NCBI GenBank assembly: GCA_016935515.1
Contig: JAFGQT010000056.1
Coordinates: 1 to 51,794, forward strand
Source: Bacilli bacterium
GTDB lineage: Bacteria; Bacillota_I; Bacilli_A; Izemoplasmatales; Hujiaoplasmataceae
Length of the DNA stretch: 51,794 bases
Reading direction: 5' to 3'
Numbering within the stretch: the stretch's first letter is position 1; each line of letters begins with the position of its first letter. The notes under the pieces are model-generated. The model had not been told where the DNA came from. It did no database searches and was given only the letters and a program-made list of their open reading frames with translations. The translations under genes were made by a program, and so were the position numbers. Below are positions 1 through 9,030 of the stretch, piece by piece.

Positions 1-1142
1 GATGTTGGCGTCAAGAACACCGGACATGCATCAGCGCAAGCTCCACAACCGAGACATTCGACCACAGCCTTCTGCTTTGGTATCGGCAATACAGTCAGTG
101 CATTGAGGGTGTCGCTGACGATCAAATCATCGATTAGGATAGCTTTTCCAGTCATTGGTCCGCCGGCGATATACCAAGCGTCTTTTGGGTCTAAGCCTTC
201 AGCATAACCACCACACATTTCCACGAGTTCTTGGACTTTTGTTCCAATCGGGACCAAGAAATTCTGTGGATTTTTGATTCCTTCTCCGGAAATAGTGATT
301 ACCCTGGAGATAAGTGGTATGTTGTTTTCAACGGCGTCGGTAAAAGCGATAGCCGTAGCCGAGTTATTCACGATGACACCGATTTCGGAAGGCAATTTGT
401 CATAAGTCTTGCCAGTGACTTGTTCAACCACGTATTTTTCCCATCCCGCAGGATAAATGTTTTTGATTTGATGGATTCTTAACGTGGGGAACTTTGACAT
501 GAATGGTGACAAAGCCTCGATGATGTTCTGGTTGTAAGACTTGATTGCCAAGACACCTTCTTTGGCTCGGGCAGCTTTGATAAGATAAGTCAATCCTTTC
601 AAAAGCTTCTCTGGATACTTGATCGTGAGTTTGCAATCACACGTCAAATAAGGCTCGCACTCGACGGCGTTGATGATAACCGTATCGATCTGTTGCTGAG
701 TCTTGTATTTGACGTAAGTTGGGAATCCGGCGCCGCCAAGTCCACATAAGCCTGCGTCTTGCATCTTTTCGACAAGCTGCTCCCGGGTCAATTCTAGGGC
801 GTTGATCTCGGGACGAATTGAGTCATCAAGACTGTTCTTTCCGTCATTCTCGATTTCCAACGCTTCAACCATCCGGCCGGAAATATGCCAAACTTTTTTG
901 ATGGCTGTGATTTTTCCGCTGATCGAGGCGTGGATCGGCATCGTTCCGAAGCCTTCGCGCATACCGACGACTTGTCCGATCTTGACTTCACTTCCGACTT
1001 CCACAATCGGTTTCAGCGTTACCGTCTGCTGAATAAGGGGAATATACACGAATTTAGGATCGAGATATTCCCGCAAAGGCAGTTCACGTGACATCTGCTT
1101 CCGGCCGTCGATGTGAACTCCTTTGGCCTTTCTATAAATCAT
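1..1142 (-). CDS. rnfC: Electron transport complex subunit RnfC, partial (runs off the window at position 1)
   Basis: My translation of the minus strand from ATG at 1142 gives MIYRKAKGVHIDGRKQMSRELPLREYLDPKFVYIPLIQQ..., then GLCGLGGAGFPTYVK, VINAVECEPYLTCD and a 4Fe-4S motif CLGCGACADACP near the window edge. Uninterrupted frame. Not in the ORF track because it has no stop inside the window. Confidence 0.93.
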   Translation of the reverse strand, partial: MIYRKAKGVHIDGRKQMSRELPLREYLDPKFVYIPLIQQTVTLKPIVEVGSEVKIGQVVGMREGFGTMPIHASISGKITAIKKVWHISGRMVEALEIENDGKNSLDDSIRPEINALELTREQLVEKMQDAGLCGLGGAGFPTYVKYKTQQQIDTVIINAVECEPYLTCDCKLTIKYPEKLLKGLTYLIKAARAKEGVLAIKSYNQNIIEALSPFMSKFPTLRIHQIKNIYPAGWEKYVVEQVTGKTYDKLPSEIGVIVNNSATAIAFTDAVENNIPLISRVITISGEGIKNPQNFLVPIGTKVQELVEMCGGYAEGLDPKDAWYIAGGPMTGKAILIDDLIVSDTLNALTVLPIPKQKAVVECLGCGACADACPVFLTPT

Positions 1143-1191
1143 CTATCATAATCCTCCTTGTAATTTCAAGCGGTTTTGAGTGCCAAATGAT

Positions 1192-1220
1192 ATTATAACA
1201 TCATTCTATGATGTATCCAA
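1192..1220 (-). promoter_or_regulatory. Putative sigma-70-type promoter of rnf with a palindromic operator in the spacer
   Basis: Minus strand reads TTGGAT-ACATCATAGAATGATGT-TATAAT: 17-nt spacer, and the spacer is a 7-3-7 inverted repeat (ACATCAT AGA ATGATGT). Confidence 0.65.
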
Positions 1221-1241
1221 TAAGATTTTTTGTCTAGTTAA

Positions 1242-1961
1242 TCACTCTTTATTATCCAACATTTCGAACATCTGCGACAGTTCTGTTTCAGACAACAGAC
1301 GCCATTTTCCAAGCGGTAAACCTTTGTCTGTCAGATTCATTATCCGGATGCGCTCAAGTTTAGTTACATTGAATCCGAGTGCCTTTGTCATCCTACGGAT
1401 CTGGAGATTCAACCCTTGCGTCAGAATGATTGTAAAAGTGTTCTTGCTGTTGCGTTTGACGTCTGCCGGCATCGTTTTCTCATGTCTGTGTTTTGCGGGG
1501 TTGTAGATGACCACGCCTTCAACCATCTGTTTGAGAAAATCTTCGGATACCGGTTTGTCGACTTGGACACGGTACTCCTTTTCATGATTGTTCTCGCTCC
1601 GCAATATCCGGTTAACAATGTTGCCGTCGCTGGTCAAGATGATCAAGCCGGAAGTGTCTTTGTCCAATCTCCCTACCGGAAATATCCGTTTCGGATAGCC
1701 GACATAGTCAACCATATTGTCTTTTTTCGCTGTTTCGGTAGTACTGATGATGCCGCGCGGTTTGTTGAGCAAGATGTAGACGTCGTCATCGCCACGGTTC
1801 ATCAATCTCTTCCCATCAACTTCGACTGTATCAAACTCGCTAACATCCATGCCGGTGGTGGCTAACACTCCATTGAGCTTCACTCGGCCTTGAACGATCA
1901 TCCTGTCAGCCTCGCGACGAGAACATAGACCTGTGGAACTGATATACACATTAATTCTCAT
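1242..1961 (-). CDS. rluF: RsuA/RluB/RluF-family 23S rRNA pseudouridine synthase (RluF-like)
   Basis: N-terminal S4 domain (INVYISSTGLCSRREADRMIVQGRVKLNG), then LLNKPRGIISTT and VGRLDKDTSGLIILTSDG catalytic motif. Confidence 0.85.
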   Translation of the reverse strand: MRINVYISSTGLCSRREADRMIVQGRVKLNGVLATTGMDVSEFDTVEVDGKRLMNRGDDDVYILLNKPRGIISTTETAKKDNMVDYVGYPKRIFPVGRLDKDTSGLIILTSDGNIVNRILRSENNHEKEYRVQVDKPVSEDFLKQMVEGVVIYNPAKHRHEKTMPADVKRNSKNTFTIILTQGLNLQIRRMTKALGFNVTKLERIRIMNLTDKGLPLGKWRLLSETELSQMFEMLDNKE

Positions 1962-2466
1962 GATTCACATCCCGCAACATTTCCATTATCAATGTGTCAC
2001 GCTCTTTCCACGGAATCAGATCGTTGGATTCAAGTGATCTGTTAATCGAAATCGCTTCTTCAAGCGAAAGAAAAACCGGAGCGTAACCGTACTCCAATTC
2101 ATAATCGTCAAGCTGCAAATCTGATTGCCCGGGATGGATATCACAAAAGTAATATCGCGAATCCTGCATGAAAATATCATATTTGCCTTCAAAATCCTTC
2201 GCTAACTCCAAAGTCGAGCCAAAAGCTTTCGTTCTGGCTTTGATCTTAAACCCGGTTTCTTCCAATACTTCTCGGCGCAAAGCGTCGATGGTTTTCTCGT
2301 TTTCGGAGATTCCTCCTCCGGGAAATTTCACCTCACCATATTTTGCGCTTTGGATCAACAATAGTTTTCCGTTTCTATAAATGATTCCGCGACATGCCTT
2401 GCGTTTCAAGATCGTGCCTTCAAGGTCCATATCTTGATGCCTATGGATGACAAACAGCCGTCTCAT
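1951..2466 (-). CDS. NUDIX hydrolase
   Basis: Nudix box GGGISENEKTIDALRREVLEETGF. Overlaps the downstream RluF-like gene by about 11 nt. Confidence 0.9.
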   Translation of the reverse strand: MRRLFVIHRHQDMDLEGTILKRKACRGIIYRNGKLLLIQSAKYGEVKFPGGGISENEKTIDALRREVLEETGFKIKARTKAFGSTLELAKDFEGKYDIFMQDSRYYFCDIHPGQSDLQLDDYELEYGYAPVFLSLEEAISINRSLESNDLIPWKERDTLIMEMLRDVNHEN

Positions 2467-2467
2467 G

Positions 2468-3481
2468 TTATTGGAAATATGCTCTCACAAGATCGATTGC
2501 TTGCTTGATGTCTTCACGGTTGACATCTTTATGTGTCACAAAACGAAAAACACCCTCATAAGGAAGGATCTTCACACCATTCTCTAAAAGATATTCATGC
2601 ATGTTGAATTTGCGATCATCGTCGATATCGAAGAAAACCATGTTGATGTCACGTTCGTCTTCATCGATCTTGATCCTTGGTATCTCGCGCAGAAGATCAG
2701 CCATGTACGCAGCATTTTCATGGTCGACATTCAGTCTCTTGGTCATGACTTCAAGGGCGATCTTGCCACAAGCCGCCAATATTCCGACTTGACGCATGCC
2801 GCCTCCCATCAATTTTCTGCGCCACCTGGCCTCACTGATGAACTCTTTGTCGCCCACCAATAAAGTGCCAACCGGAGCTGCGAGTCCTTTTGACAAGCAG
2901 ACGCTTACTGAATCGGCACATTGGGCAAGTTCTGAAACGTCGCAACCCAAAGCCAGAGCCGCATTGAAGATCCTCGCTCCATCAAGATGGACTTTAAGAT
3001 TCTTGGATTTGGCCAAATCATAAACCGATTTCATGTATTCCAGTGGCAAAACCTTGCCATTGATCGCATTTTCCATACAGACAAGCCGAGTTCTTGTGGT
3101 CGATACGGTCCGTTCCTTGATTGCCGTTTTGAGTCTATTGAGGTCCCAAATACCCTTGACGCTGTCGAGTGTATACAATTGCACGCCGGCAATGATGGAA
3201 GATGCGCCTGATTCGTGAATCACGATATGTGCGTTTTGGTCAAGGATGACCTCATCACCTTGTTGACAATGGGTAAACAAGGCAAGTTGGTTTGAGAATG
3301 TTCCTGAAGGAACAAATACTGCGTCTTCCTTGCCCAGCATCTTGGCCGCAAGCGCCTCAAGTTCATTCATCGTCGGATCGTCTTGAAAGACATCGTCGCC
3401 TACGGGTGCGTCAAGCATCGCTAAACGCATCTCTTTTGTCAATTCAGTGACGGTGTCGCTACGCAAGTCAATGTATCTCAT
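2468..3481 (-). CDS. ltaE: Low-specificity L-threonine aldolase (PLP-dependent)
   Basis: MRYIDLRSDTVTELTKEMRLAMLDAPVGDDVFQDDPTMNELE...; VHLDGARIFNAA; SVSVCLSKGLAAPVGTLLVG with PLP lysine. Confidence 0.93.
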   Translation of the reverse strand: MRYIDLRSDTVTELTKEMRLAMLDAPVGDDVFQDDPTMNELEALAAKMLGKEDAVFVPSGTFSNQLALFTHCQQGDEVILDQNAHIVIHESGASSIIAGVQLYTLDSVKGIWDLNRLKTAIKERTVSTTRTRLVCMENAINGKVLPLEYMKSVYDLAKSKNLKVHLDGARIFNAALALGCDVSELAQCADSVSVCLSKGLAAPVGTLLVGDKEFISEARWRRKLMGGGMRQVGILAACGKIALEVMTKRLNVDHENAAYMADLLREIPRIKIDEDERDINMVFFDIDDDRKFNMHEYLLENGVKILPYEGVFRFVTHKDVNREDIKQAIDLVRAYFQ

Positions 3482-3765
3482 AACGTACTCCTTAAAATCA
3501 AAGCTTTCTGATAATCTTTGGATACCTTCAGTATGGCTTCCAAGACTTCCTGGTAATATTGCTTCATTTCCGCAGGATCGTCAAAATCAAGGTTTTTTTT
3601 CAGAACTTCCGTCTCGCGATTGTGATCATAGACCGTCATGTCGTTGGTCATCTTGAGATCGGCAATCATCCCGACGATGCGCATCCGATCCAAGAACAAT
3701 TCTCTGATTTTCTTGTCAATTTCGTCAATGTTTTCCCGGTATTTTGCGAGTTCTTCCATGTGCAT
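3478..3765 (-). CDS. Chorismate mutase type II (AroQ fold), stand-alone domain
   Basis: YRENIDEIDKKIRELFLDRMRIVGMIADLK...VYDHNRETEVL...VSKDYQ matches the AroQ pattern. 4-nt ATGA overlap with ltaE. Confidence 0.8.
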   Translation of the reverse strand: MHMEELAKYRENIDEIDKKIRELFLDRMRIVGMIADLKMTNDMTVYDHNRETEVLKKNLDFDDPAEMKQYYQEVLEAILKVSKDYQKALILRSTL

Positions 3766-3800
3766 TCTCCTTTAGACCTGTTAACAAAATTATAACATAA

Positions 3801-3825
3801 AAAAAGTCTGCTTGACAGACTTTTT
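3801..3825 (-). terminator. Rho-independent terminator downstream of trxA-trxB
   Basis: aaaaagtctg-cttga-cagacttttt inverted repeat just after the trxB stop. Confidence 0.75.
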
Positions 3826-3843
3826 ACGACATGTGATATACTT

Positions 3844-4698
3844 CTATTTTTTTGCTCTGAGGTACCGATGGATCGCCATTGACGCTTTGGCGCCGTCATC
3901 AACCGCTTTAGCTATTTGCAGCAAACCGCCGATGCAATCACCTGCAGCGAAGAGCCCGGGAATGTTCGTCATGTACTCATGATCCACAACAATGTTGTTC
4001 TTCTCGATGAAAGCTCCCATCCGCAAAGCGAAATCAGCTGCCGAAGGGGTCCCCATGGCCACGAACAAGGCATCGATCGGATATACTTTGTCTGCGGTCG
4101 TGATTTTCTCTAGGACTTCCTCGCCTTCAAAGCCTGTCAACGGCTCAGTGACAACTGGAAAACCGGATACGTCGACAGTGAGTGGCTCGTTGTTAGTGAA
4201 GATCGTTACATCTTTTGAGAAGTTCTTCAAGACTTCAAGTTCTTCATGCATGAAATCACCGGTTCCCAGTACGCCGATGCGCTTGTTGCGATAGATGAAT
4301 CCATCACAAATGGCGCAATAGGAAATACCTTTACCGACAAAGTTATGGAAACCTTTGACTTTGAGATTGACTTTGCTGGCACCTGTTGCCAACAATACGG
4401 TTTTTCCTTGATGCTCTCCGACGGTGGTTTTGACGGTGAACGTGTCAAAATAGTCGATATTTAGAACTTCTTCGACTTTGACTGTGATATCCATGTTTTT
4501 CGCTTGTTCGATGCCTCTGCGGAATAATTCTGAGCCTGTGATCGGTTTTTCGAATCCGTAGTAGTTTTCGATATGATCGGTTTTTGCCAGCGTTCCCTCA
4601 TCCTTCATCAGGATGAGCACGTCTAATTTGAAGCGCTTCAAATAGACAGCGGCGGATACTCCAGCTGGGCCTCCGCCGATAACTATCACATCATGCAT
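3844..4698 (-). CDS. trxB: Thioredoxin-disulfide reductase family flavoprotein
   Basis: GGGPAGVSAAVYLKR, redox motif CAICDG, GTGDFMHEELEVLK, LFAAGDCIGG. Confidence 0.87.
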   Translation of the reverse strand: MHDVIVIGGGPAGVSAAVYLKRFKLDVLILMKDEGTLAKTDHIENYYGFEKPITGSELFRRGIEQAKNMDITVKVEEVLNIDYFDTFTVKTTVGEHQGKTVLLATGASKVNLKVKGFHNFVGKGISYCAICDGFIYRNKRIGVLGTGDFMHEELEVLKNFSKDVTIFTNNEPLTVDVSGFPVVTEPLTGFEGEEVLEKITTADKVYPIDALFVAMGTPSAADFALRMGAFIEKNNIVVDHEYMTNIPGLFAAGDCIGGLLQIAKAVDDGAKASMAIHRYLRAKK

Positions 4699-4699
4699 G

Positions 4700-5026
4700 C
4701 TAGATTCCCAAACGTTTTAACAAATCTTCTTTACGCAATAAACCGATAACTTGGCTCGCTGGTTTTCCGTCTTTGAACAACATTACGGTCGGAATGCTGG
4801 AAATTCTGAACTGATTTGCCAGATAACCTTCCTCGTCAACGTTGATCTTGCCGATCTTTACTTGTCCTTCCAATTCCTCGCCGATCTCGGCGATGATTGG
4901 TCCGAGCATCAAGCATGGTCTGCACCAAGCTGCCCAGAAATCGATGATCACAGGGATCTCGGAATCAAGTACTTCCTTTTTAAAGTTTTCGCTAGTAATT
5001 TTAACTTCCATTGCATAGTCCTCCAA
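4700..5026 (-). CDS. trxA: Thioredoxin
   Basis: VIIDFWAAWCRPCLMLGPIIAEI...ISSIPTVMLFKDGKPASQVIG. Active site is WCRPC. Start likely at the second Met (MEVKITSENF). Confidence 0.92.
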   Translation of the reverse strand: MEDYAMEVKITSENFKKEVLDSEIPVIIDFWAAWCRPCLMLGPIIAEIGEELEGQVKIGKINVDEEGYLANQFRISSIPTVMLFKDGKPASQVIGLLRKEDLLKRLGI

Positions 5027-5090
5027 AATAAAATTTCACTCAAATTGTATCAAATATCGAGTTGATAATCCACTGATATGCTTACATGTT

Positions 5091-5558
5091 TTACATATCT
5101 TTTTCATCTAGTCGGAATATTGTCCACCCGTCCATCGGCCGGGCATTGAAAGACTTGTAGAAATCGATTGCCTTTTGATTCCAATCGAGACAAGACCATT
5201 CCATTCTACCGCAATTTTGGCTTTTGGCCAGTTCGATCAAATACTGAAACACTTTGGTGCCGTATTGCATTTTCCGATACTCTTCATCGATGTACAAATC
5301 TTCGAGATACAAGCCTTTTTTGCCTTTGAAAGTCGAAAAATTGTAGAAATACAACGCGAATCCGATAATTTTTTGGTTTAATACTGCGAATATTACATTA
5401 CAAGTCTTGTCGACGAAGATTGCCTGATTGAGATCTTCCGGTGTTGCTTGGACTTGATTTGAAAGTTTCTCGTATGCCGCGATTTTCTTGATGAACTCGA
5501 GGATTATCGGACATTCTTCCTCGCTTGCATGGCGGATCAGAAATTCATCTTTCATCAT
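5091..5558 (-). CDS. GNAT-family N-acetyltransferase (diamine/spermidine acetyltransferase-like)
   Basis: GLYLEDLYIDEEYRKMQYGTKVFQYLIELAKSQNCGRMEWSCLDWNQKAIDFYKSFNA. Confidence 0.88.
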   Translation of the reverse strand: MMKDEFLIRHASEEECPIILEFIKKIAAYEKLSNQVQATPEDLNQAIFVDKTCNVIFAVLNQKIIGFALYFYNFSTFKGKKGLYLEDLYIDEEYRKMQYGTKVFQYLIELAKSQNCGRMEWSCLDWNQKAIDFYKSFNARPMDGWTIFRLDEKDM

Positions 5559-6136
5559 TTACCCTCCGATACATCGACTTGCATATGACGATTGATCTTC
5601 TTGTTCGCAAGAATCTTCTGATAATTGTAGTAGATAATGTCCGCAAGATCAGAAAGGGAGAGGTTGGTGGTGTCGATTATAAGATCGAGTCCCTCGATTT
5701 TCTCGTAGTTGAAGTCAATTCTGTCTTGTGCAATCCGCTTTTTGACATCTTCAAGCCTGTCTTTGCGGGCTCGCATCCTTTCGATGCGGCATGACTCTTG
5801 GGTCTTCAGAAATATTGCCACAACGTCGCACACGTCAAGTTCGAGGAAAGACTTCAATCCTTGCGGTTCGAGAATGATAAGTTTGTCGTCCTTGAGTTCG
5901 TTCATCGGAGTGCCATACAGATAGTTGTTATACGTTGCGGTCTCCGCAAAGTAGTTGTTCTTTTCATGTTCACGGAATTGATCCTCGGTCATGAAATGAT
6001 AATCAAAACCATCAATCTCGTTGATGCGTTTTGGCCTTGTCGTACAAGTGACAACCCGAGAAATCGGATAGCGATTGATCATTATCTTTGCGGATTCAGT
6101 TTTACCTGAAGCGCTTGGCCCTAACAATATCAACAT
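5555..6136 (-). CDS. Guanylate kinase-like P-loop kinase
   Basis: LLGPSASGKTESAKIM P-loop, TCTTRPKRINEIDGFDYHFMTEDQF, NNYLYGTP. 4-nt overlap with the GNAT gene. Confidence 0.82.
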   Translation of the reverse strand: MLILLGPSASGKTESAKIMINRYPISRVVTCTTRPKRINEIDGFDYHFMTEDQFREHEKNNYFAETATYNNYLYGTPMNELKDDKLIILEPQGLKSFLELDVCDVVAIFLKTQESCRIERMRARKDRLEDVKKRIAQDRIDFNYEKIEGLDLIIDTTNLSLSDLADIIYYNYQKILANKKINRHMQVDVSEGK

Positions 6137-6217
6137 GGTTCTACCTCCGTACTCAATGGTTATTATATCACGAACAAGCTTTCTTTTCAGCCTAATATCT
6201 GACTATAATACGTGTTC

Positions 6218-7582
6218 TTAAGCTTCGTTTGTCCCAGACAAAATTTTTGTTCTCTTCTTGTGCGTCTGAGCGAGAAAATAAAGCGGTGCCAAAGAAACCA
6301 GTGTCAAGACAGCCGATACAATGAAAAGCAAAGCCGGTGGCAATGGTCCGTCGATGAAGATGGTGTCTGTGATCTGTTGTGTGCCCCACGGCCCGAATTT
6401 ATTGATTACGAATGATCCAATTCCCGGTCCGATAACCATCGGCACCAATACGGCAAAAACGATGCGCATACCCTCGAACTGCCCTCTGCTCTCGCGCGGG
6501 TACAAGTTCTTCATCCATGCGGTCAAGGCTTGGACGACAGCTATATAGCCGATCCCGACCAAGAATATGCCCAAAACCAACACTGGGATTGCGGTCGTCG
6601 AACTTACGACGATCAATCCTATCGTGTTGGAAAAGATTGCCAACAGGCACACCAAGACAGGATGCTTTCTATCAATCAGGATGGCCGCCGGCAAGACGAT
6701 GACTGAAGCCACGATCAAACCTGCGCCTAGTATGACTCCTGATTGTTCAACCGGGATTTCCAAAGTATATTGAAGATACACTAATATATAGGGAAAGTAT
6801 ACGTTGAATCCGATGAAATATGTCGCCATAAAAACAAACACCAAGAAAAGCTCTTTATTTGAGCGGACATGCTCCCAATCGAATATTGACAGAAACTGCT
6901 TCCAGAAACTACCCTCTTTTCGAGGCTTCAGTTCTTTGTTATCCTTAAGCAAGACTTGAGACAAGACGCTGATGGACATAACCAAAATGCCCATGATGAT
7001 GAAAAACCCGAAATAATCGAATTTTGCGATGATAAACCCGGATCCTATAGTGCCAATGATTGTCGCGAAAACCGGCATTATAGCTATCGCGCCTCCGAGC
7101 CTGCCCCGATTTGTTTCGTTGGAGATATCGGTAGTCCAAGCGTTGAATCCGGCATCGTTTCCTACCGAACCAAATCCGCTCATGAGCGCATCCGCTAAAA
7201 CGACAAGGAAGGCCGCAATCCCGAAGGCGGTCGATATTCCCTCAAGCAATAAAGAGTGGAATATCAGTTCCGTCAAACCAAAGAAAACCGTAGCTATGCC
7301 CCAGAAAAAATAGCCGATGACAATAAAAGGCTTGCGCTTGCCGATACGGTCGCTCAATGTCCCGAAAACAAAAGTGACAACAGTTGTGACTGCCGCACTG
7401 ACTCCGACCATCCATGCAATGATTTCCGGACGGTAACCGATCTTCTCGTAGACAAAGCTGTTGAACCAGGAGTTTTCAATGTTCCAGGCTATCTGACCTG
7501 CCATCCCCACGATCCAGATCAACATCCAGTTCTTGAATCCAAGACTTGTCTTATTTTTGGTATCTGCTTTTATCTGTTCCAT
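6218..7582 (-). CDS. MFS transporter (sugar:cation symporter-like)
   Basis: 12-TM-like hydrophobic protein with GTLSDRIGKRKPFIVIGYFFWG motif. Track ORF runs to 7735, but ATG at 7582 (MEQIKADTKNKTS...) has an upstream GGAGG. Confidence 0.85.
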   Translation of the reverse strand: MEQIKADTKNKTSLGFKNWMLIWIVGMAGQIAWNIENSWFNSFVYEKIGYRPEIIAWMVGVSAAVTTVVTFVFGTLSDRIGKRKPFIVIGYFFWGIATVFFGLTELIFHSLLLEGISTAFGIAAFLVVLADALMSGFGSVGNDAGFNAWTTDISNETNRGRLGGAIAIMPVFATIIGTIGSGFIIAKFDYFGFFIIMGILVMSISVLSQVLLKDNKELKPRKEGSFWKQFLSIFDWEHVRSNKELFLVFVFMATYFIGFNVYFPYILVYLQYTLEIPVEQSGVILGAGLIVASVIVLPAAILIDRKHPVLVCLLAIFSNTIGLIVVSSTTAIPVLVLGIFLVGIGYIAVVQALTAWMKNLYPRESRGQFEGMRIVFAVLVPMVIGPGIGSFVINKFGPWGTQQITDTIFIDGPLPPALLFIVSAVLTLVSLAPLYFLAQTHKKRTKILSGTNEA

Positions 7583-7656
7583 TTCGCCTCCATATTTGTC
7601 ATAAATCTGACAAATCGTCGCAAGTATTATATAATAATCTTGACGAGGCGAGAACA

Positions 7657-8325
7657 ATGAAACTGAAAATCGTATATGAAGATACAAATATCCTGATTGT
7701 CGACAAGCCTGTAGGCATCTTGTCCCATCCGGCACAACACCATCAAGGCAAGGATCTGTTGACAGAACTTGAAAACAAGGCTTACGCAGTTATAACTAGG
7801 CTCGATTTCAACACACCGGGTCTTGTTCTTCTTGCCAAAAATGCTTTTGTAGCGGCTAATCTCAACAAACTTCAAGAACTTGGAAAAATTCGCAAATACT
7901 ATCAAGTTTTGGTCAAAGGGTACATGCCAAAACAAGAAGACGTATTGGTCGCATACTTACTAAAAGATGAAAGAAAAGGGATATCGAGGATATCCGCAAA
8001 TCCCATACCAAAAGCCCAGAAGATAGTCACCGCATACTCTGTTATTGATGAACATAACGGGCTTACATTGCTTGAAGTTGAACTAATAACCGGACGCATG
8101 CATCAAATTCGTGCACATCTTGCGCATCTGACACATCCTGTAATCGGAGATCCGCTTTACGGAGATCTTAAAACCAACAAACAATTCAGACTCGAAAATC
8201 AAGCTCTAGCAGCTATGCGAATCGTGTTTGACTTGGATAAAGCTAATCCGTTTGCTTTGGAACTTCCCAAACTTGAATTTATAAAACCCGATTTCCCATA
8301 CCTCTATTTATTGAAAGAGCAATAG
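7657..8325 (+). CDS. RluA-family pseudouridine synthase
   Basis: IVYEDTNILIVDKPVGILSHP, ITRLDFNTPGLVLLAKN, GRMHQIRAHLAHLTHPVIGDPLYG. Start at 7657 rather than the track's 7546. Confidence 0.88.
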   Translation: MKLKIVYEDTNILIVDKPVGILSHPAQHHQGKDLLTELENKAYAVITRLDFNTPGLVLLAKNAFVAANLNKLQELGKIRKYYQVLVKGYMPKQEDVLVAYLLKDERKGISRISANPIPKAQKIVTAYSVIDEHNGLTLLEVELITGRMHQIRAHLAHLTHPVIGDPLYGDLKTNKQFRLENQALAAMRIVFDLDKANPFALELPKLEFIKPDFPYLYLLKEQ

Positions 8326-8342
8326 CCGCGGCCATTGCTCTT
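8315..8342. terminator. Bidirectional hairpin terminator between convergent genes
   Basis: aagagcaat...attgctctt inverted repeat followed by gttttt on the plus strand, between convergent genes. Confidence 0.65.
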
Positions 8343-8346
8343 GTTT

Positions 8347-9030
8347 TTACATATGGAATCGCTTGCGTATCTCTTCTTTGATCGATTTTGGGAAAAAGAA
8401 GATGATGAACAAGAGAATGAAAATAGCTGTCCCTAAAGCCGATATTGCCGGCCATTTGGTTTCGATTACGTTGAAAAGCGCCAAAACGATCGGTATCAAA
8501 GAGAAGATAATGATCGACATCAAATAAATCATATAATCCCGATAGTTGATGCGCCTTATCCATATGATCGCAGAGATTGCTAAGTTACAGGCCAAAAATG
8601 CAAATGGCGTCACATAGTCGAGCGCCCAGCCTCTGGTTTCCGGATCTCCGTAATTCTGATCGATAAGATTCAATATTGCGACGAGAACAGTCGTCAAAAA
8701 CGCCAGTTTGAAGGCGATATTCTGTTTGGACAAAACTCCGAATCTGACGATCAGCCAGAAATAAAGAATGCCTCCGATCGGTATCAGACTCCAAAACGAA
8801 TCTTGCCAAGTAAGCAAGTTGATAGCCAATAATATGAGAATGGAAACCAAAGTCATGAACAACAAGACTTTTTTGGTTATCGGCAACATTTCCCGTCGCA
8901 TTGGAACATACTCCGGATAAACCTCAATCAAATTGGGGTCGTTTTCTCCACTCAAGACTTGATGGCATAGGGGACAATATTTTCTGTTCGTCAAGATGTC
9001 GACTTGACATTTATCACAATGTTTCATCAA
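8347..9030 (-). CDS. Zinc-ribbon, multi-TM membrane protein (resembles DUF6320-type proteins)
   Basis: N-terminal CDKCQVDILTNRKYCPLCHQVL (CxxC...CxxC), then about six hydrophobic segments. Confidence 0.7.
   Translation of the reverse strand: MMKHCDKCQVDILTNRKYCPLCHQVLSGENDPNLIEVYPEYVPMRREMLPITKKVLLFMTLVSILILLAINLLTWQDSFWSLIPIGGILYFWLIVRFGVLSKQNIAFKLAFLTTVLVAILNLIDQNYGDPETRGWALDYVTPFAFLACNLAISAIIWIRRINYRDYMIYLMSIIIFSLIPIVLALFNVIETKWPAISALGTAIFILLFIIFFFPKSIKEEIRKRFHM

Noticed and set aside
7583-7735. N-terminal extension of the MFS ORF (7583-7735)
   Set aside because: The SD-preceded ATG at 7582 starts a normal transporter N-terminus; the extension overlaps the divergent RluA-like gene.
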